Shown here piece after piece: positions 8,026-16,564 of a DNA stretch of 35,304 nt (positions are counted from its first letter, which is position 1; each line of letters opens with the position of its first letter). Under the pieces are notes generated by a model, which was given only the letters and a program-made list of their open reading frames with translations, was not told the DNA's origin and did no database searches. The stretch spans positions 1-35,304 of the forward strand of contig JBGPHC010000038.1 in NCBI GenBank assembly GCA_041484195.1, read 5' to 3'. Position numbers and translations under genes: made by a program. The stretch comes from PSRI01 sp041484195 (GTDB lineage Bacteria; Bacteroidota; Bacteroidia; Chitinophagales; Chitinophagaceae).

Positions 8026-11000
8026 ATGAATTTAATAGCAGGCGCATTACGAAAACCCGTTACAATAATAGTATCGGTTTTGGCTATTATATTTTTCTCT
8101 TATTTGTCGGTGCGAAATATGCGCATTGATATTTTTCCAAAGTTGGGCTTGCCCACCATTTATGTAGCACAGCCTTACGGCGGATTGTCTCCGGATCAAA
8201 TGGAAGGTTTTGTCGCATCCTACTATGAATACCATTTTCTCTACGTAACTGGTGTAAAGTTCGTTGAGTCAAAATCTATCCAGGGAGCAGTTGTCATAAA
8301 AGTGCAATTCCAGGAAGGAACGGATATGGCGCAGGCAATGGCAGAAATAGTAGGTTATGTAAATCGTGCAAGAGCATTTATGCCACCGGGAACGGTGCCT
8401 CCATTCATAACCCGTTTTGATGCCGGCAGTGTACCTGTGGGCCAACTTGTTTTCACCTCTGATACCAAGTCCCTGGGAGAAATCCAGGACCTTGCATTAT
8501 TCAGAGTAAGACCCATGTTTTCTACATTACCGGGAGTATCTGCTCCACCCCCCTTTGGCGGTAATCAAAAAACAGTGATTGTTCGTGTTGACCCGGAAAA
8601 ATTGCAAAATTATCACCTGTCCCCGGACGCCGTTATCCAGTCTCTTATTAAATCCAATACCATTACTCCCGCAGGTAATGTTCGTATCGGCGATGAGACG
8701 TATATAACCTCACAAAATGCAGTAGTAGAAAACATAAAAACGTTGGAGAATGTACCAATTACAGTAGGACCCGGACCGGCTGTTTACATACGTGATATAG
8801 GGCAAGTTGAATTAGGATCGGATATAACCACCAGTTACGCGCTTGTCAATGGGAAACGATCTGTATATATCCCGGTTACAAAAAGATCAGACGCATCCAC
8901 CTGGGATGTAGTGCAAAGAGTGAAAGCGGCTTTACCGGATATGCAGGCCGCTCTTCCATCCGACATAAAAATCAGCTATGAATTTGACCAGTCGGGGTAT
9001 GTGATCAATTCACTAAAAAGCCTGATGTTTGAAGGAGGGCTGGGCGCTTTGCTTACGGGTTTAATGGTTTTATTGTTTTTAGGAGACCGCAGAAGCGCCG
9101 TGATAGTAGTGCTCACCATACCGTTAGCCTTACTTTCCGGTGTGATTTTGCTATTTCTAACCGGGCAGACTATCAATATTATGACACTCGGCGGACTGGC
9201 GTTAGCCGTAGGCATATTGGTTGACCAGGCTACAGTAACCATTGAAAATATTCACCAGCACCTCGAGAAGGGAAAAACAAAGGCGCGGGCTATAGTGGAC
9301 GCCTGTTTGGAAATTGCGGTTCCCCTGTTGCTGATCCTTTTGAGTATCATGTCTGTATTTGTACCTGCTTTATTCATGAGCGGAGTTCCTAAATCCATGT
9401 TCGTGCCCCTTTCTCTTTCTGTAGGATTTTCAATGATTGCATCCTATTTTCTTGCACTCAGTTTTGTACCGGTAGTTGCCAACTGGTTAATAAAATCAAA
9501 CTTGCATGAAAAGCTGCAGGAACATCATGAGGGGCGTTTTGCCCGGTTCAGGGAAAAGTACCTGCAGGCCGGATATTATTTCTCAAAGCGTATCCGCCCC
9601 TTAAACTGGATATATTTTATAGCTTCGTTTTTGTTGTTAATTCCACTGTTCATTAATATTGGTACAGATATATTCCCGAAGGTAGATGCAGGGCAGGCGC
9701 AGATGAGATTACGCATGCCAACGGGCACAAGACTGGAACGCACGGAAGATGCAACCAGGAAAGTGTTGCAGATCGCAGACAGCATCACCGGGAATCATGT
9801 AGCCATCAGCTCCGCTTTCGTTGGAACGCAGCCCTCCAGTTATCCGATCAATCTGATTTATCTGTGGACAAGCGGGCCGCATGAATCTGTGACCCGGTTT
9901 AACCTGGCCAAAGACGCGGCAATGCCCATAGAAACATTTAAGGAAAAGATGCGTAGTGCTATGAAGCAATCATTTCCGGAGGCAAGTATTTCTTTTGAAC
10001 CAGGCGACCTGGTAGAACAGGTACTGAACCTGGGATCGAGCAATCCGATTGAAATTACCGTGCTTGACCGCAATCTCTCCGAAGGTAACCAACTTGCAAA
10101 AAGATTGCTCCAAAATCTTAGCCATATAGAAGGGCTGAGAGATTTGCAAATTGCCACACCACTGGAATATCCTACCATTAAAATAGATATTGACAGGATA
10201 AAAGCAGGGCAATTAGGACTCACGATAGATCAGGTAGCCCGTTCAACAGTAGCGGCCACTTCATCAAGCCGGTTTACTCAACCCAATTACTGGCTGGATA
10301 AATCTACAGGAACGGCATACCAGGTGCAGGTAGAATATCCTGAATTTAAAATGAACTCCACCTCGCAGCTTGAAATGGTGCCGGTTAATTCTGCACAATC
10401 GCAGGTTTACCTGCGGGATGTAGCCAATTGGCAAAAAACATTTACACCCGGAGAATACGACCGGCTCAACCAGCAGCGCTTTATCACAATTACTTCAAAT
10501 ATCTCACAACGGGATCTTGGATCGGTTGTTAAAGATGTAAACCGGCAAATAAGCGCTCTTGGGAAACTGCCGGGAGGCGTAAAGATTTCGCTGAGAGGCC
10601 AGGCGGACCTGCTTGCCCAAACCCTGGATGAATTGCAATTCGGCCTGCTGATTGCGGTTATAGTAATTTTCCTGCTCCTCACTATTTATTTTCAGTCATT
10701 CAGATTGGCACTTACAACACTTTCCATTGTCCCTGCTGTAATTGCAGGTTCGGTACTGCTATTGTTGATTACAGGAAAAACGTTGAACATCCAGTCATAT
10801 ATGGGCACTATCATGGCAGTAGGTGTTGCTATTTCAAATGCAATACTATTTATCACGAATGCCGACCAACTGCGCCGTAAAGGAAATATCGAAACTTCAC
10901 ACATTAAGGGAGCCGGATCCCGCCTCAGGCCAATCTTAATGACCAGTCTTGCCATGATTGCTGGTATGATCCCATTGTCATTAGGACTTGGGGAGGGAGG

Positions 11001-11178
11001 AGATCAGACAGCCCCCCTGGGAATAGCCGTGATAGGGGGTTTGCTATTTTCCATGATCAGCACCCTATTCTTTTTGCCCCTTATATACCAGGCTTTCATA
11101 GGCAAAAAAGCCTACGCCAGCATTTCATTAGACCCAAATGACAGCAGCAGCAGACATTTTGATAACAACAATCAATAA
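8026..11178 (+). CDS. RND efflux pump inner membrane subunit (AcrB/MMPL-type superfamily)
   Basis: A 1050-residue inner membrane proton antiporter with the full RND layout: a start helix (PVTIIVSVLAIIFFSYLSV), two large periplasmic halves, and helix blocks near 330-490 and 860-1035. The TM4 relay region reads GGLALAVGILVDQATVTIEN, where the second of the usual paired aspartates is glutamine (D400, Q401). The TM10 position that is lysine in AcrB is serine (S937, in VAISNAILF). It is therefore closer to atypical HAE-like pumps than to AcrB, and the substrate is unknown. The gene lies between its TolC and adaptor partners. Confidence 0.9.
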   Translation: MNLIAGALRKPVTIIVSVLAIIFFSYLSVRNMRIDIFPKLGLPTIYVAQPYGGLSPDQMEGFVASYYEYHFLYVTGVKFVESKSIQGAVVIKVQFQEGTDMAQAMAEIVGYVNRARAFMPPGTVPPFITRFDAGSVPVGQLVFTSDTKSLGEIQDLALFRVRPMFSTLPGVSAPPPFGGNQKTVIVRVDPEKLQNYHLSPDAVIQSLIKSNTITPAGNVRIGDETYITSQNAVVENIKTLENVPITVGPGPAVYIRDIGQVELGSDITTSYALVNGKRSVYIPVTKRSDASTWDVVQRVKAALPDMQAALPSDIKISYEFDQSGYVINSLKSLMFEGGLGALLTGLMVLLFLGDRRSAVIVVLTIPLALLSGVILLFLTGQTINIMTLGGLALAVGILVDQATVTIENIHQHLEKGKTKARAIVDACLEIAVPLLLILLSIMSVFVPALFMSGVPKSMFVPLSLSVGFSMIASYFLALSFVPVVANWLIKSNLHEKLQEHHEGRFARFREKYLQAGYYFSKRIRPLNWIYFIASFLLLIPLFINIGTDIFPKVDAGQAQMRLRMPTGTRLERTEDATRKVLQIADSITGNHVAISSAFVGTQPSSYPINLIYLWTSGPHESVTRFNLAKDAAMPIETFKEKMRSAMKQSFPEASISFEPGDLVEQVLNLGSSNPIEITVLDRNLSEGNQLAKRLLQNLSHIEGLRDLQIATPLEYPTIKIDIDRIKAGQLGLTIDQVARSTVAATSSSRFTQPNYWLDKSTGTAYQVQVEYPEFKMNSTSQLEMVPVNSAQSQVYLRDVANWQKTFTPGEYDRLNQQRFITITSNISQRDLGSVVKDVNRQISALGKLPGGVKISLRGQADLLAQTLDELQFGLLIAVIVIFLLLTIYFQSFRLALTTLSIVPAVIAGSVLLLLITGKTLNIQSYMGTIMAVGVAISNAILFITNADQLRRKGNIETSHIKGAGSRLRPILMTSLAMIAGMIPLSLGLGEGGDQTAPLGIAVIGGLLFSMISTLFFLPLIYQAFIGKKAYASISLDPNDSSSRHFDNNNQ

Positions 11179-11204
11179 TTATAATATCAATCTAATTTAA
11201 TTAT

Positions 11205-12389
11205 ATGAATATGATAAAATATAAAGTTTTGCAAAAAAAAGAATCATTTAGTTGGCTCTATCGGCGTACAGAAGAGGTTATTAAACTCAAAAACAAAGCA
11301 GACTATTGTATTGTTTTTTTTGCGAGCCTGTTAATGCTGGCTACTGGTTGTAAAAACAAAGAGACGGGCACTGTTACTCTTGCAGATTCCAGGCAAGACA
11401 CATTGCAGGCTTTTATTATCAGGCAGCAACTGGTATCAAAAACGGTTTCTTTACCATCGCAACTGGAACCATTTGAAAGGGCAGAGTTATTTGCTAAAAT
11501 ACAAGGCTATGTGAGAAAAATGAATGTGGATATTGGTGAAAAAGTAAAACCTGGAGAAGTATTGGCTATAGTAGAAGCACCGGAATATAACGCGAACCTG
11601 TCCCAATCAGTTGCATCTGCACGGGCAACGAAAGCAAAATACCAATCGAGCAAAGATGCTTATGAACGTTTATTGAATGCCGCAAAAGAGCCCGGCGCCA
11701 TTGCAGAAGGAGAACTCGTAAAAGCGCAGAACCAGATGATGGCGGATAGTGCTGCTTATGACGCAGCAAAACAAACATCAAATGCCTATAGCCAGTTAAA
11801 TAATTACCTGGTGATTAAAGCGCCTTTTTATGGAGTAATAACACAGCGAAATGCAGACCCAGGTGATTTAGTAAGTAGTAATAACCCAAAGCCATTGCTG
11901 GTAATAGAAAACAACAGTTTATTACGGTTAAAAGTTCCCGTACCGGAAGCATATACGGATGCGGCAACAGAAACAAAGATTATTCCCTTTACAGTAGATG
12001 CTATACCTGGCAATAGTTTTACCGCCACCATTTACCGGAAATCGAATACAATTGATTTGGCCAACAGGACGGAGCTATGGGAATTCCTTGTGAAAAATGA
12101 AAAGGGCCTATTGCGATCGGGCATGTATGCAAACAGCAAATTGTCTGTTTCCCGGAAATACCCCTCATTGGTAGTTCCCTATCAGGCCGTGGCAACTAAT
12201 CTTGAAAAAAGGTTTGTCATTAAGTATCATAGCGGAAAATCGGAATGGATAGATGTACGCAATGGTATAACACTGGATAGTACAGTTGAAATATTTGGTG
12301 ATATCATGCCAGGCGATACCCTTTTGTTTAAAGCAACTGATGAAATAAAACAAGGACAAAAACTTGCTGTGAAAGTTAAATCGCAATAA
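11205..12389 (+). CDS. RND periplasmic adaptor (HlyD/MFP family lipoprotein)
   Basis: A 394-residue membrane fusion protein that links the RND pump to TolC. A lipoprotein signal ends LMLATGC (lipid cysteine C49), preceded by an unusually long 30-residue hydrophilic start; no better ATG was found, so the start is uncertain. The biotinyl/lipoyl-like half motifs are LFAKIQGYVRKMNVDIGEKV followed by KPGEVLAIVEAPE, and later YLVIKAPFYGVITQRNADPG. A helical hairpin lies between them and beta-barrel domains follow. It is the last gene of the efflux block and is followed, convergently, by the Crp/Fnr pseudogene. Confidence 0.9.
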   Translation: MNMIKYKVLQKKESFSWLYRRTEEVIKLKNKADYCIVFFASLLMLATGCKNKETGTVTLADSRQDTLQAFIIRQQLVSKTVSLPSQLEPFERAELFAKIQGYVRKMNVDIGEKVKPGEVLAIVEAPEYNANLSQSVASARATKAKYQSSKDAYERLLNAAKEPGAIAEGELVKAQNQMMADSAAYDAAKQTSNAYSQLNNYLVIKAPFYGVITQRNADPGDLVSSNNPKPLLVIENNSLLRLKVPVPEAYTDAATETKIIPFTVDAIPGNSFTATIYRKSNTIDLANRTELWEFLVKNEKGLLRSGMYANSKLSVSRKYPSLVVPYQAVATNLEKRFVIKYHSGKSEWIDVRNGITLDSTVEIFGDIMPGDTLLFKATDEIKQGQKLAVKVKSQ

Positions 12390-12420
12390 TTTATTTCAGT
12401 GGTGCTTTGGCATATAGCTA

Positions 12421-12954
12421 TTAGTTTGAGAGGCTGGGGGCGTCAATACCAGGATAGCCGGAAATATATTTTAGGTGTATTCTTTGCAAAACCCGGGGAT
12501 AAGCATTTCCATGCGCCAGGTATCTTTCTTCCACACTCAACATTTTACGGTTTTGTTCATTCAGCAAAACCAGCCGTAATTCTTTGGCCCGTATTTGACT
12601 GAACAGTATTTCAAACTTCGGGTTTGCTTTAAAAATCAAAGGCAAATATTCCTTGTTTAATACAAGCGCTTCGCAATCTTCAATAGCAATAAAATTTTTG
12701 TGAGAAGGCGTGTTTTCAAAATGGCCCTCCCTAAAAAACATCCTTCCAATTTAAATTCAGAGGCTTTTTCATTGCCTGTATCGTCATCAGTGGTTGCTAC
12801 AATAAACCCCTTATTCAGAAAACCGATAAATCGGCAGTATTCTCCGATTCTCAGTATATAATCTCCTGATGTCGCTGTGTTTGGGGCTTTCTTCAATCTC
12901 CTGCCGGCTGATTTCAATGCGTTGCTTAATATAGTTAATAACTTGCGAATACAT
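12421..12954 (-). pseudogene. Decayed second copy of the Crp/Fnr regulator
   Basis: By eye most bases match 1350-1970. The start (ATG at 12954, MYSQVINYIKQ equivalent) and the TACATTTG -7 box (12971-12978) are kept. Relative to the intact copy there is a 14-base deletion near 12868, a 3-base deletion near 12790 and a 7-base deletion near 12733. The first breaks the frame, and the last would restore it only after stops have intervened. The C-terminal recognition end is lost, finishing APSLSN instead of the RLRRRLAGK tail. It is a dead paralogue in direct orientation with the copy at 1325-1903. Confidence 0.9.
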
Positions 12955-13020
12955 TTGGAAAGGTTATTTACAAATGTAAAATAATTAGGGGATAAGGAAG
13001 TTGGATATAAAAACAGAAGG
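12425..13020. repeat. Direct repeat unit flanking the efflux block, right copy
   Basis: Counterpart of 1350-1970, carrying the Crp/Fnr pseudogene and a partly diverged promoter region. The 100 bases to its right (13021-13128) hold no feature that I can recognise. Confidence 0.75.
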
Positions 13021-13128
13021 CAATAGGGAACCATTGGATTTTATAATTCTTCTTCAAAAAATATAACCCGATTTCGGCTGAAGCGCTAACAATCCACTAA
13101 GCAGATATGTTAATATTTATTATAGGTA

Positions 13129-13596
13129 TTATACTACTTTTATTGTAACAGAAAAGACAACCGTTTTTGGAGAAAAGCAGGTTTTGGTATTACATGCCTG
13201 GTAGTGGAGTTTTGCATCAAGTGTATATTTCCCCTGTTGAATTTTTTCAAACGTTTTAAATGTTATGGTTATTTTAAAAACGCCATCATACACAAGCAAA
13301 TAATCACTGATTCCTTCCAATCTGAATTTTTTTCCCGCAGGAAATGACTGTTTGTTTGTCGTAATAATTTCATCTGCATTTATTTCAAGAGTAGTGGGAA
13401 TAATAAATTCATCATTTACTTTATTTGCCTGGATATGGTAACCTTTCTTTACCGTAACATAAATATATATTTCTCCACTTTTCCCTGCATATGCAGTTAC
13501 TTCCGGCGCATTCACCTTTACGATACTATCTGCACTTGCTTGTTCTTTACACGGTAATAAATACAGCAGGAATATAAAAGGCCAGTGTGCCGGCAT
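13129..13596 (-). CDS. DsbD N-terminal (alpha) domain-like periplasmic protein
   Basis: A 155-residue exported protein with a hydrophobic start (WPFIFLLYLLPCKEQ). The body is a beta-rich domain ending HYQACNTKTCFSPKTVVFSV, with cysteines C135 and C140. This matches the N-terminal alpha domain of DsbD, which passes electrons from the membrane thiol transporter to periplasmic partners. The membrane and thioredoxin domains of DsbD are absent. Its start overlaps the TlpA stop (TGATG), so the two are coupled. It probably serves as a thiol-redox relay beside TlpA in the sulfur cluster (inference). Confidence 0.75.
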   Translation of the reverse strand: MPAHWPFIFLLYLLPCKEQASADSIVKVNAPEVTAYAGKSGEIYIYVTVKKGYHIQANKVNDEFIIPTTLEINADEIITTNKQSFPAGKKFRLEGISDYLLVYDGVFKITITFKTFEKIQQGKYTLDAKLHYQACNTKTCFSPKTVVFSVTIKVV

Positions 13597-14153
13597 CAGT
13601 TAGTATTTTTCACCAGTTCATCTAATTTTTGTTTTAGTTTGGTGAGCTTTGCATCAAAGCTCACGGTGTTCAGCAAAGAATAAAACTTGATTTTCCCTTC
13701 TTTGTCAATTACCAGGTTGGAGGCAATAGGCACTTCATCCCTTGCCAAAGCAGGCTGCACCCCTTCAGGGGCATATTTTGCTGATACTGTTCCATTCGTA
13801 TCCAGTAACACAGGAAATGAAAAACGGAAACGTTCCAGCGATTTTTCTACCAGGTTCTTATCCTCTTTTACATCCACAATAAATACCAGCACATTTTTGC
13901 TTCGGTAATTTTGATAAAGCTCTTCCAGGTAAGGAGCTTCTGCATTACAAAAGGGACACCAGGTTGCCGCAAAATGTATCACCACATACCTCCCTTTTAA
14001 CTGGTCCAATGAATAGGTTTTACCATCAATGGCTTTAAGTTCAAATAAGGGAGCTGGTTGCCCAAGCATGGCCTGCTCATCCTGCTGTGCATATAAAGCA
14101 GCAGGAGCCACTGTTATTATCACCATGCTGATGAATGTCAAAAATCTTTTCAT
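13596..14153 (-). CDS. TlpA/ResA-type thioredoxin-like protein
   Basis: A 185-residue exported thiol-disulfide oxidoreductase. It has a signal peptide (MKRFLTFISMVIITVAPAAL, then YAQ). A thioredoxin fold follows, with 'GQPAPLFELKAIDGKTYSLD' and active site FAATWCPFCNAEAP (C66, C69). WCPFC differs from the WCxPC of classical TlpA. The region near residues 130-150 has the cis-proline segment VPIASNLVIDKEGKI. It acts in the periplasm as a thiol reductant or resolving partner. It is transcribed divergently from the ArsR-rhodanese regulator across a 138-base region holding two palindromes. Confidence 0.85.
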   Translation of the reverse strand: MKRFLTFISMVIITVAPAALYAQQDEQAMLGQPAPLFELKAIDGKTYSLDQLKGRYVVIHFAATWCPFCNAEAPYLEELYQNYRSKNVLVFIVDVKEDKNLVEKSLERFRFSFPVLLDTNGTVSAKYAPEGVQPALARDEVPIASNLVIDKEGKIKFYSLLNTVSFDAKLTKLKQKLDELVKNTN

Positions 14154-14206
14154 AGTTATCGTTTCTTTTTTGAAGGTACTACTTTTTTCCCTCCGTCATA
14201 TCATAT

Positions 14207-14249
14207 GCAAATGAAATAATTATTTCTCTATTCAATAATTTCATTGAAT
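14207..14249. promoter_or_regulatory. Palindromic operators between the TlpA and ArsR-rhodanese genes
   Basis: GAAATAATTATTTC at 14213-14226 is a perfect 14-base palindrome. ATTCAAT (14230-14236) and ATTGAAT (14243-14249) form a perfect inverted repeat with a 6-base spacer. ArsR-family dimers bind such AT-rich inverted repeats. The second lies about where the -33 region of the plus-strand promoter should be. The first overlaps a weak minus-strand -7-like box (14214-14207, one mismatch). Both directions could therefore be repressed by the neighbouring regulator. Confidence 0.6.
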
Positions 14250-14263
14250 AGTTGAAAAGATCC

Positions 14264-14271
14264 TATATTTG
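14264..14271 (+). promoter_or_regulatory. -7 promoter box of the ArsR-rhodanese operon
   Basis: TATATTTG matches TAnnTTTG exactly and lies 20 bases upstream of the ATG at 14292. A further small inverted repeat, TGAAA-N4-TTTCA (14276-14289), sits between box and start codon. Confidence 0.6.
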
Positions 14272-14291
14272 CACGTGAAAACTATTTCAAT

Positions 14292-14954
14292 ATGGCAAAA
14301 TCCTCTATTAAGGAACAGGTTTACCAGGAGCTTTCAAGGGTTACACATGCTATCTCCAACCCCAAGCGGATGGAACTCATTGATGTCCTGTCCCAAAAGG
14401 GCTATTCCGTTGAAGAACTTTCCAAAGAGATTGCGATGTCCATTGCCAGTACCTCTCAGCACCTGCAGGTATTGAAATCAGCAAAGCTGGTGGACAAACA
14501 GCGGCAGGGTAATTTTATAATTTACAGCATTACGGATGATAGCGTACTGAAACTGGTATCAGCTGTTAAAGAATTAGGTTTCCGCAAGATTGCTGAAATA
14601 GAACGGCTTATCACCGATTTCAAGGCTGATAAGGAAGTCCTGGAATCCATTACTCTTGACGGCTTACTGGCAAGATCCAAAAAGGAAAAGGTAATACTAA
14701 TTGATGTGAGACCCGAAGATGAATTTAAAGCTGGTCATATACCCAATGCCATTTCTATTCCTCTTGCTCAATTGAAAAAGAGGCTGAAAGAAATACCCAA
14801 AAACAAGACTATTATAGCTTATTGCCGTGGACCATTATGTGTGATGGCAATTGATGCCATTAAACTGCTGAACCAAAAGAAATTCAACGCCATCCGTATG
14901 GAAGAGGGTTATGTGGAATGGAAATTAAAGCAACAGGAAATCAATAGAAATTAG
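14292..14954 (+). CDS. ArsR-type regulator fused to a rhodanese domain
   Basis: A 220-residue fusion. Residues 1-100 form an ArsR winged helix: AISNPKRMELIDVLSQKGYS, then the recognition helix IASTSQHLQVLKSAKLVDKQ. Residues 120-215 form a rhodanese domain: VILIDVRPEDEFKAGHIPNA, then the active-site loop YCRGPLC. The only cysteines in the protein are C178 (rhodanese nucleophile position) and C183. The ArsR part lacks the metal- or persulfide-binding cysteines used by SmtB, ArsR, BigR or SqrR. It probably senses sulfane sulfur through the rhodanese domain and represses its own operon (inference). It is 3 bases from the SQR gene. Confidence 0.85.
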   Translation: MAKSSIKEQVYQELSRVTHAISNPKRMELIDVLSQKGYSVEELSKEIAMSIASTSQHLQVLKSAKLVDKQRQGNFIIYSITDDSVLKLVSAVKELGFRKIAEIERLITDFKADKEVLESITLDGLLARSKKEKVILIDVRPEDEFKAGHIPNAISIPLAQLKKRLKEIPKNKTIIAYCRGPLCVMAIDAIKLLNQKKFNAIRMEEGYVEWKLKQQEINRN

Positions 14955-14957
14955 ACC

Positions 14958-16097
14958 ATGAAACCTGTAATATTAATTCTTGGCGGGGGCGCGGGTGGCT
15001 TAATGACAGCCCATTTCCTGCGTAAAAAATTGGGCAGTAATTGCCGTATAATTGTTTTTGAAAAAGAGGAGAAGAATGTCTTTGCTCCTTCACTGCTCTG
15101 GCTGATGGTAGGTAAAAGAAAGACAAAAGATGTCTATCGTGCTACAAAACAGGCAGCTAAGAAAGGAATTGAATTGGTTTTAGGAAATATCGAAAAGGTT
15201 AATCCTGAAAGCAAATCGGTACTGATAAATGGCATAGAATATAAAGGCGATTATTTAATCATTTCATTAGGTGCCGCCCAACTGGCAGTGCCTGCCCTTT
15301 CAGAAAAAGGTTTTGATTTCTTTTCACTTGACGGAGCCGCCCGCTTTCATGATGCTTTGCTGCAATTTAAAGGCGGCAAAATCGCAGTGCTTATTTCTTC
15401 ACTTCCTTTTAAATGCCCGGCAGCTCCTTATGAAGCTGCCATGCTGATTGAAACTGCCGTACGCAAAAAAGGCATCCGTGATAAAACGGAAATAGCGGTT
15501 TATTCACCAGAAACAATGCCTATGCCTGTAGCTGGTAAAGCGCTTGCAGATGCTGTAAAGCAGATGCTTGAAATTAAGGGCATAAAATATTTTCCGGAGC
15601 ATCAGTTTACACAGGCTGATTCCAATTCACTTGGCTTCTCAAACGGGAATAGCTTTTCTTTTGACCTCCTTGCATATACCCCCAAGCATAGTTGTCCAGA
15701 TATTATTGCAAACGGTCCCCTGACAGGTAAATCAGGTTGGATTGAAACTGACCGCAACACCCTGGAAACAAACTTTTCAAATGTGTACGCTATTGGTGAT
15801 ATCACCTTTATCCCATTGGAATCAGGCAAGCCATTACCTAAAGCCGGGGTATTTGCACATTACCAGGCAGCAGTAGTGGCTAATAACATAGCTGAAAAAA
15901 TAGAAGGAGGCTCAAAGTTGAAAACCTTTGATGGCTCAGGTCAATGTTTCCTTGAAATGGGGGATGGTAAAGCAGGATATGCAGGCGGCAATTTTTACGG
16001 TTCACCACTTCCACTTGTTAAAATGAAAAAGCCGGGTTACCGGTGGCATTTAACGAAAGTAATGTTTGAAAAATACTGGTTCTTTAAATATTTCTAA
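14958..16097 (+). CDS. sqr: Sulfide:quinone oxidoreductase-like flavoprotein
   Basis: A 379-residue FAD-dependent pyridine-nucleotide-disulfide-type enzyme. FAD binding: ILGGGAGGLMTAHFLRKKL at 7-25 and the second FAD motif NVYAIGDITFIP at 275-286. Cysteines at the redox-active positions of SQR and flavocytochrome c sulfide dehydrogenase are present: C153 (LPFKCPAAPYEAA) and C330 (GQCFLEMGDGKAGYAGG). The third cysteine of classical type I SQR is not evident. The C-terminal amphipathic tail (KYWFFKYF) suits peripheral membrane attachment. It would oxidise sulfide to polysulfide or persulfide and reduce quinone, feeding the rhodaneses and dioxygenase downstream. The SQR subtype is uncertain. Confidence 0.85.
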   Translation: MKPVILILGGGAGGLMTAHFLRKKLGSNCRIIVFEKEEKNVFAPSLLWLMVGKRKTKDVYRATKQAAKKGIELVLGNIEKVNPESKSVLINGIEYKGDYLIISLGAAQLAVPALSEKGFDFFSLDGAARFHDALLQFKGGKIAVLISSLPFKCPAAPYEAAMLIETAVRKKGIRDKTEIAVYSPETMPMPVAGKALADAVKQMLEIKGIKYFPEHQFTQADSNSLGFSNGNSFSFDLLAYTPKHSCPDIIANGPLTGKSGWIETDRNTLETNFSNVYAIGDITFIPLESGKPLPKAGVFAHYQAAVVANNIAEKIEGGSKLKTFDGSGQCFLEMGDGKAGYAGGNFYGSPLPLVKMKKPGYRWHLTKVMFEKYWFFKYF

Positions 16098-16108
16098 ATC
16101 TGACGGTT

Positions 16109-16564
16109 ATGATAAATAAAAAACAACTGCGCTTATTTATTACAGTCTTGTTGATAGTGGGTGTATCTGTCAACAGTATTGGACAAGCTGCCAATACTGA
16201 ACCCTGGACGGAAAATCAATTGATGCCCCCTGCAGAATTGGCTAAAGTCATCAATGATAAAAATGCGCCTCAGCCGATAGTATTCAGCATCGGACCGGAT
16301 GCCATCATAAAAAACTCAATCGATATCGGTCCTGCACATGAAAAGGAATATATTTCTAAATTCAGAGAGGCAATTTCAAAACTGCCTAAAGATGCAAACA
16401 TTGTAATCTATTGCGGCTGCTGCCCCTTTGAGCATTGCCCGAATATCCGCCCTGCATTTCAATTGCTGAATGAAATGAAGTTCACCAATCAAAAATTGCT
16501 GAGTCTTCAAACGAATATAAAAGTAGATTGGATTAACAAAGGATATCCTGTATCAGAAAAGTGA
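16109..16564 (+). CDS. Secreted rhodanese-like protein
   Basis: A 151-residue periplasmic protein with a signal peptide (residues 8-26). The rhodanese-like fold ends in the active loop IVIYCGCCPFEHCPNIRPAF, with C102, C104, C105 and C110; C102 follows the usual hydrophobic beta strand. The cysteine-rich loop is unusual compared with a one-cysteine rhodanese. It could hold or transfer sulfane sulfur in the periplasm. It lies 11 bases after SQR and its stop overlaps the next start (TGATG). Confidence 0.8.
   Translation: MINKKQLRLFITVLLIVGVSVNSIGQAANTEPWTENQLMPPAELAKVINDKNAPQPIVFSIGPDAIIKNSIDIGPAHEKEYISKFREAISKLPKDANIVIYCGCCPFEHCPNIRPAFQLLNEMKFTNQKLLSLQTNIKVDWINKGYPVSEK

Noticed and set aside
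12399..12602. Plus-strand open frame after the adaptor gene
   Set aside because: It is antisense to the Crp/Fnr pseudogene and arises from that decayed coding sequence.
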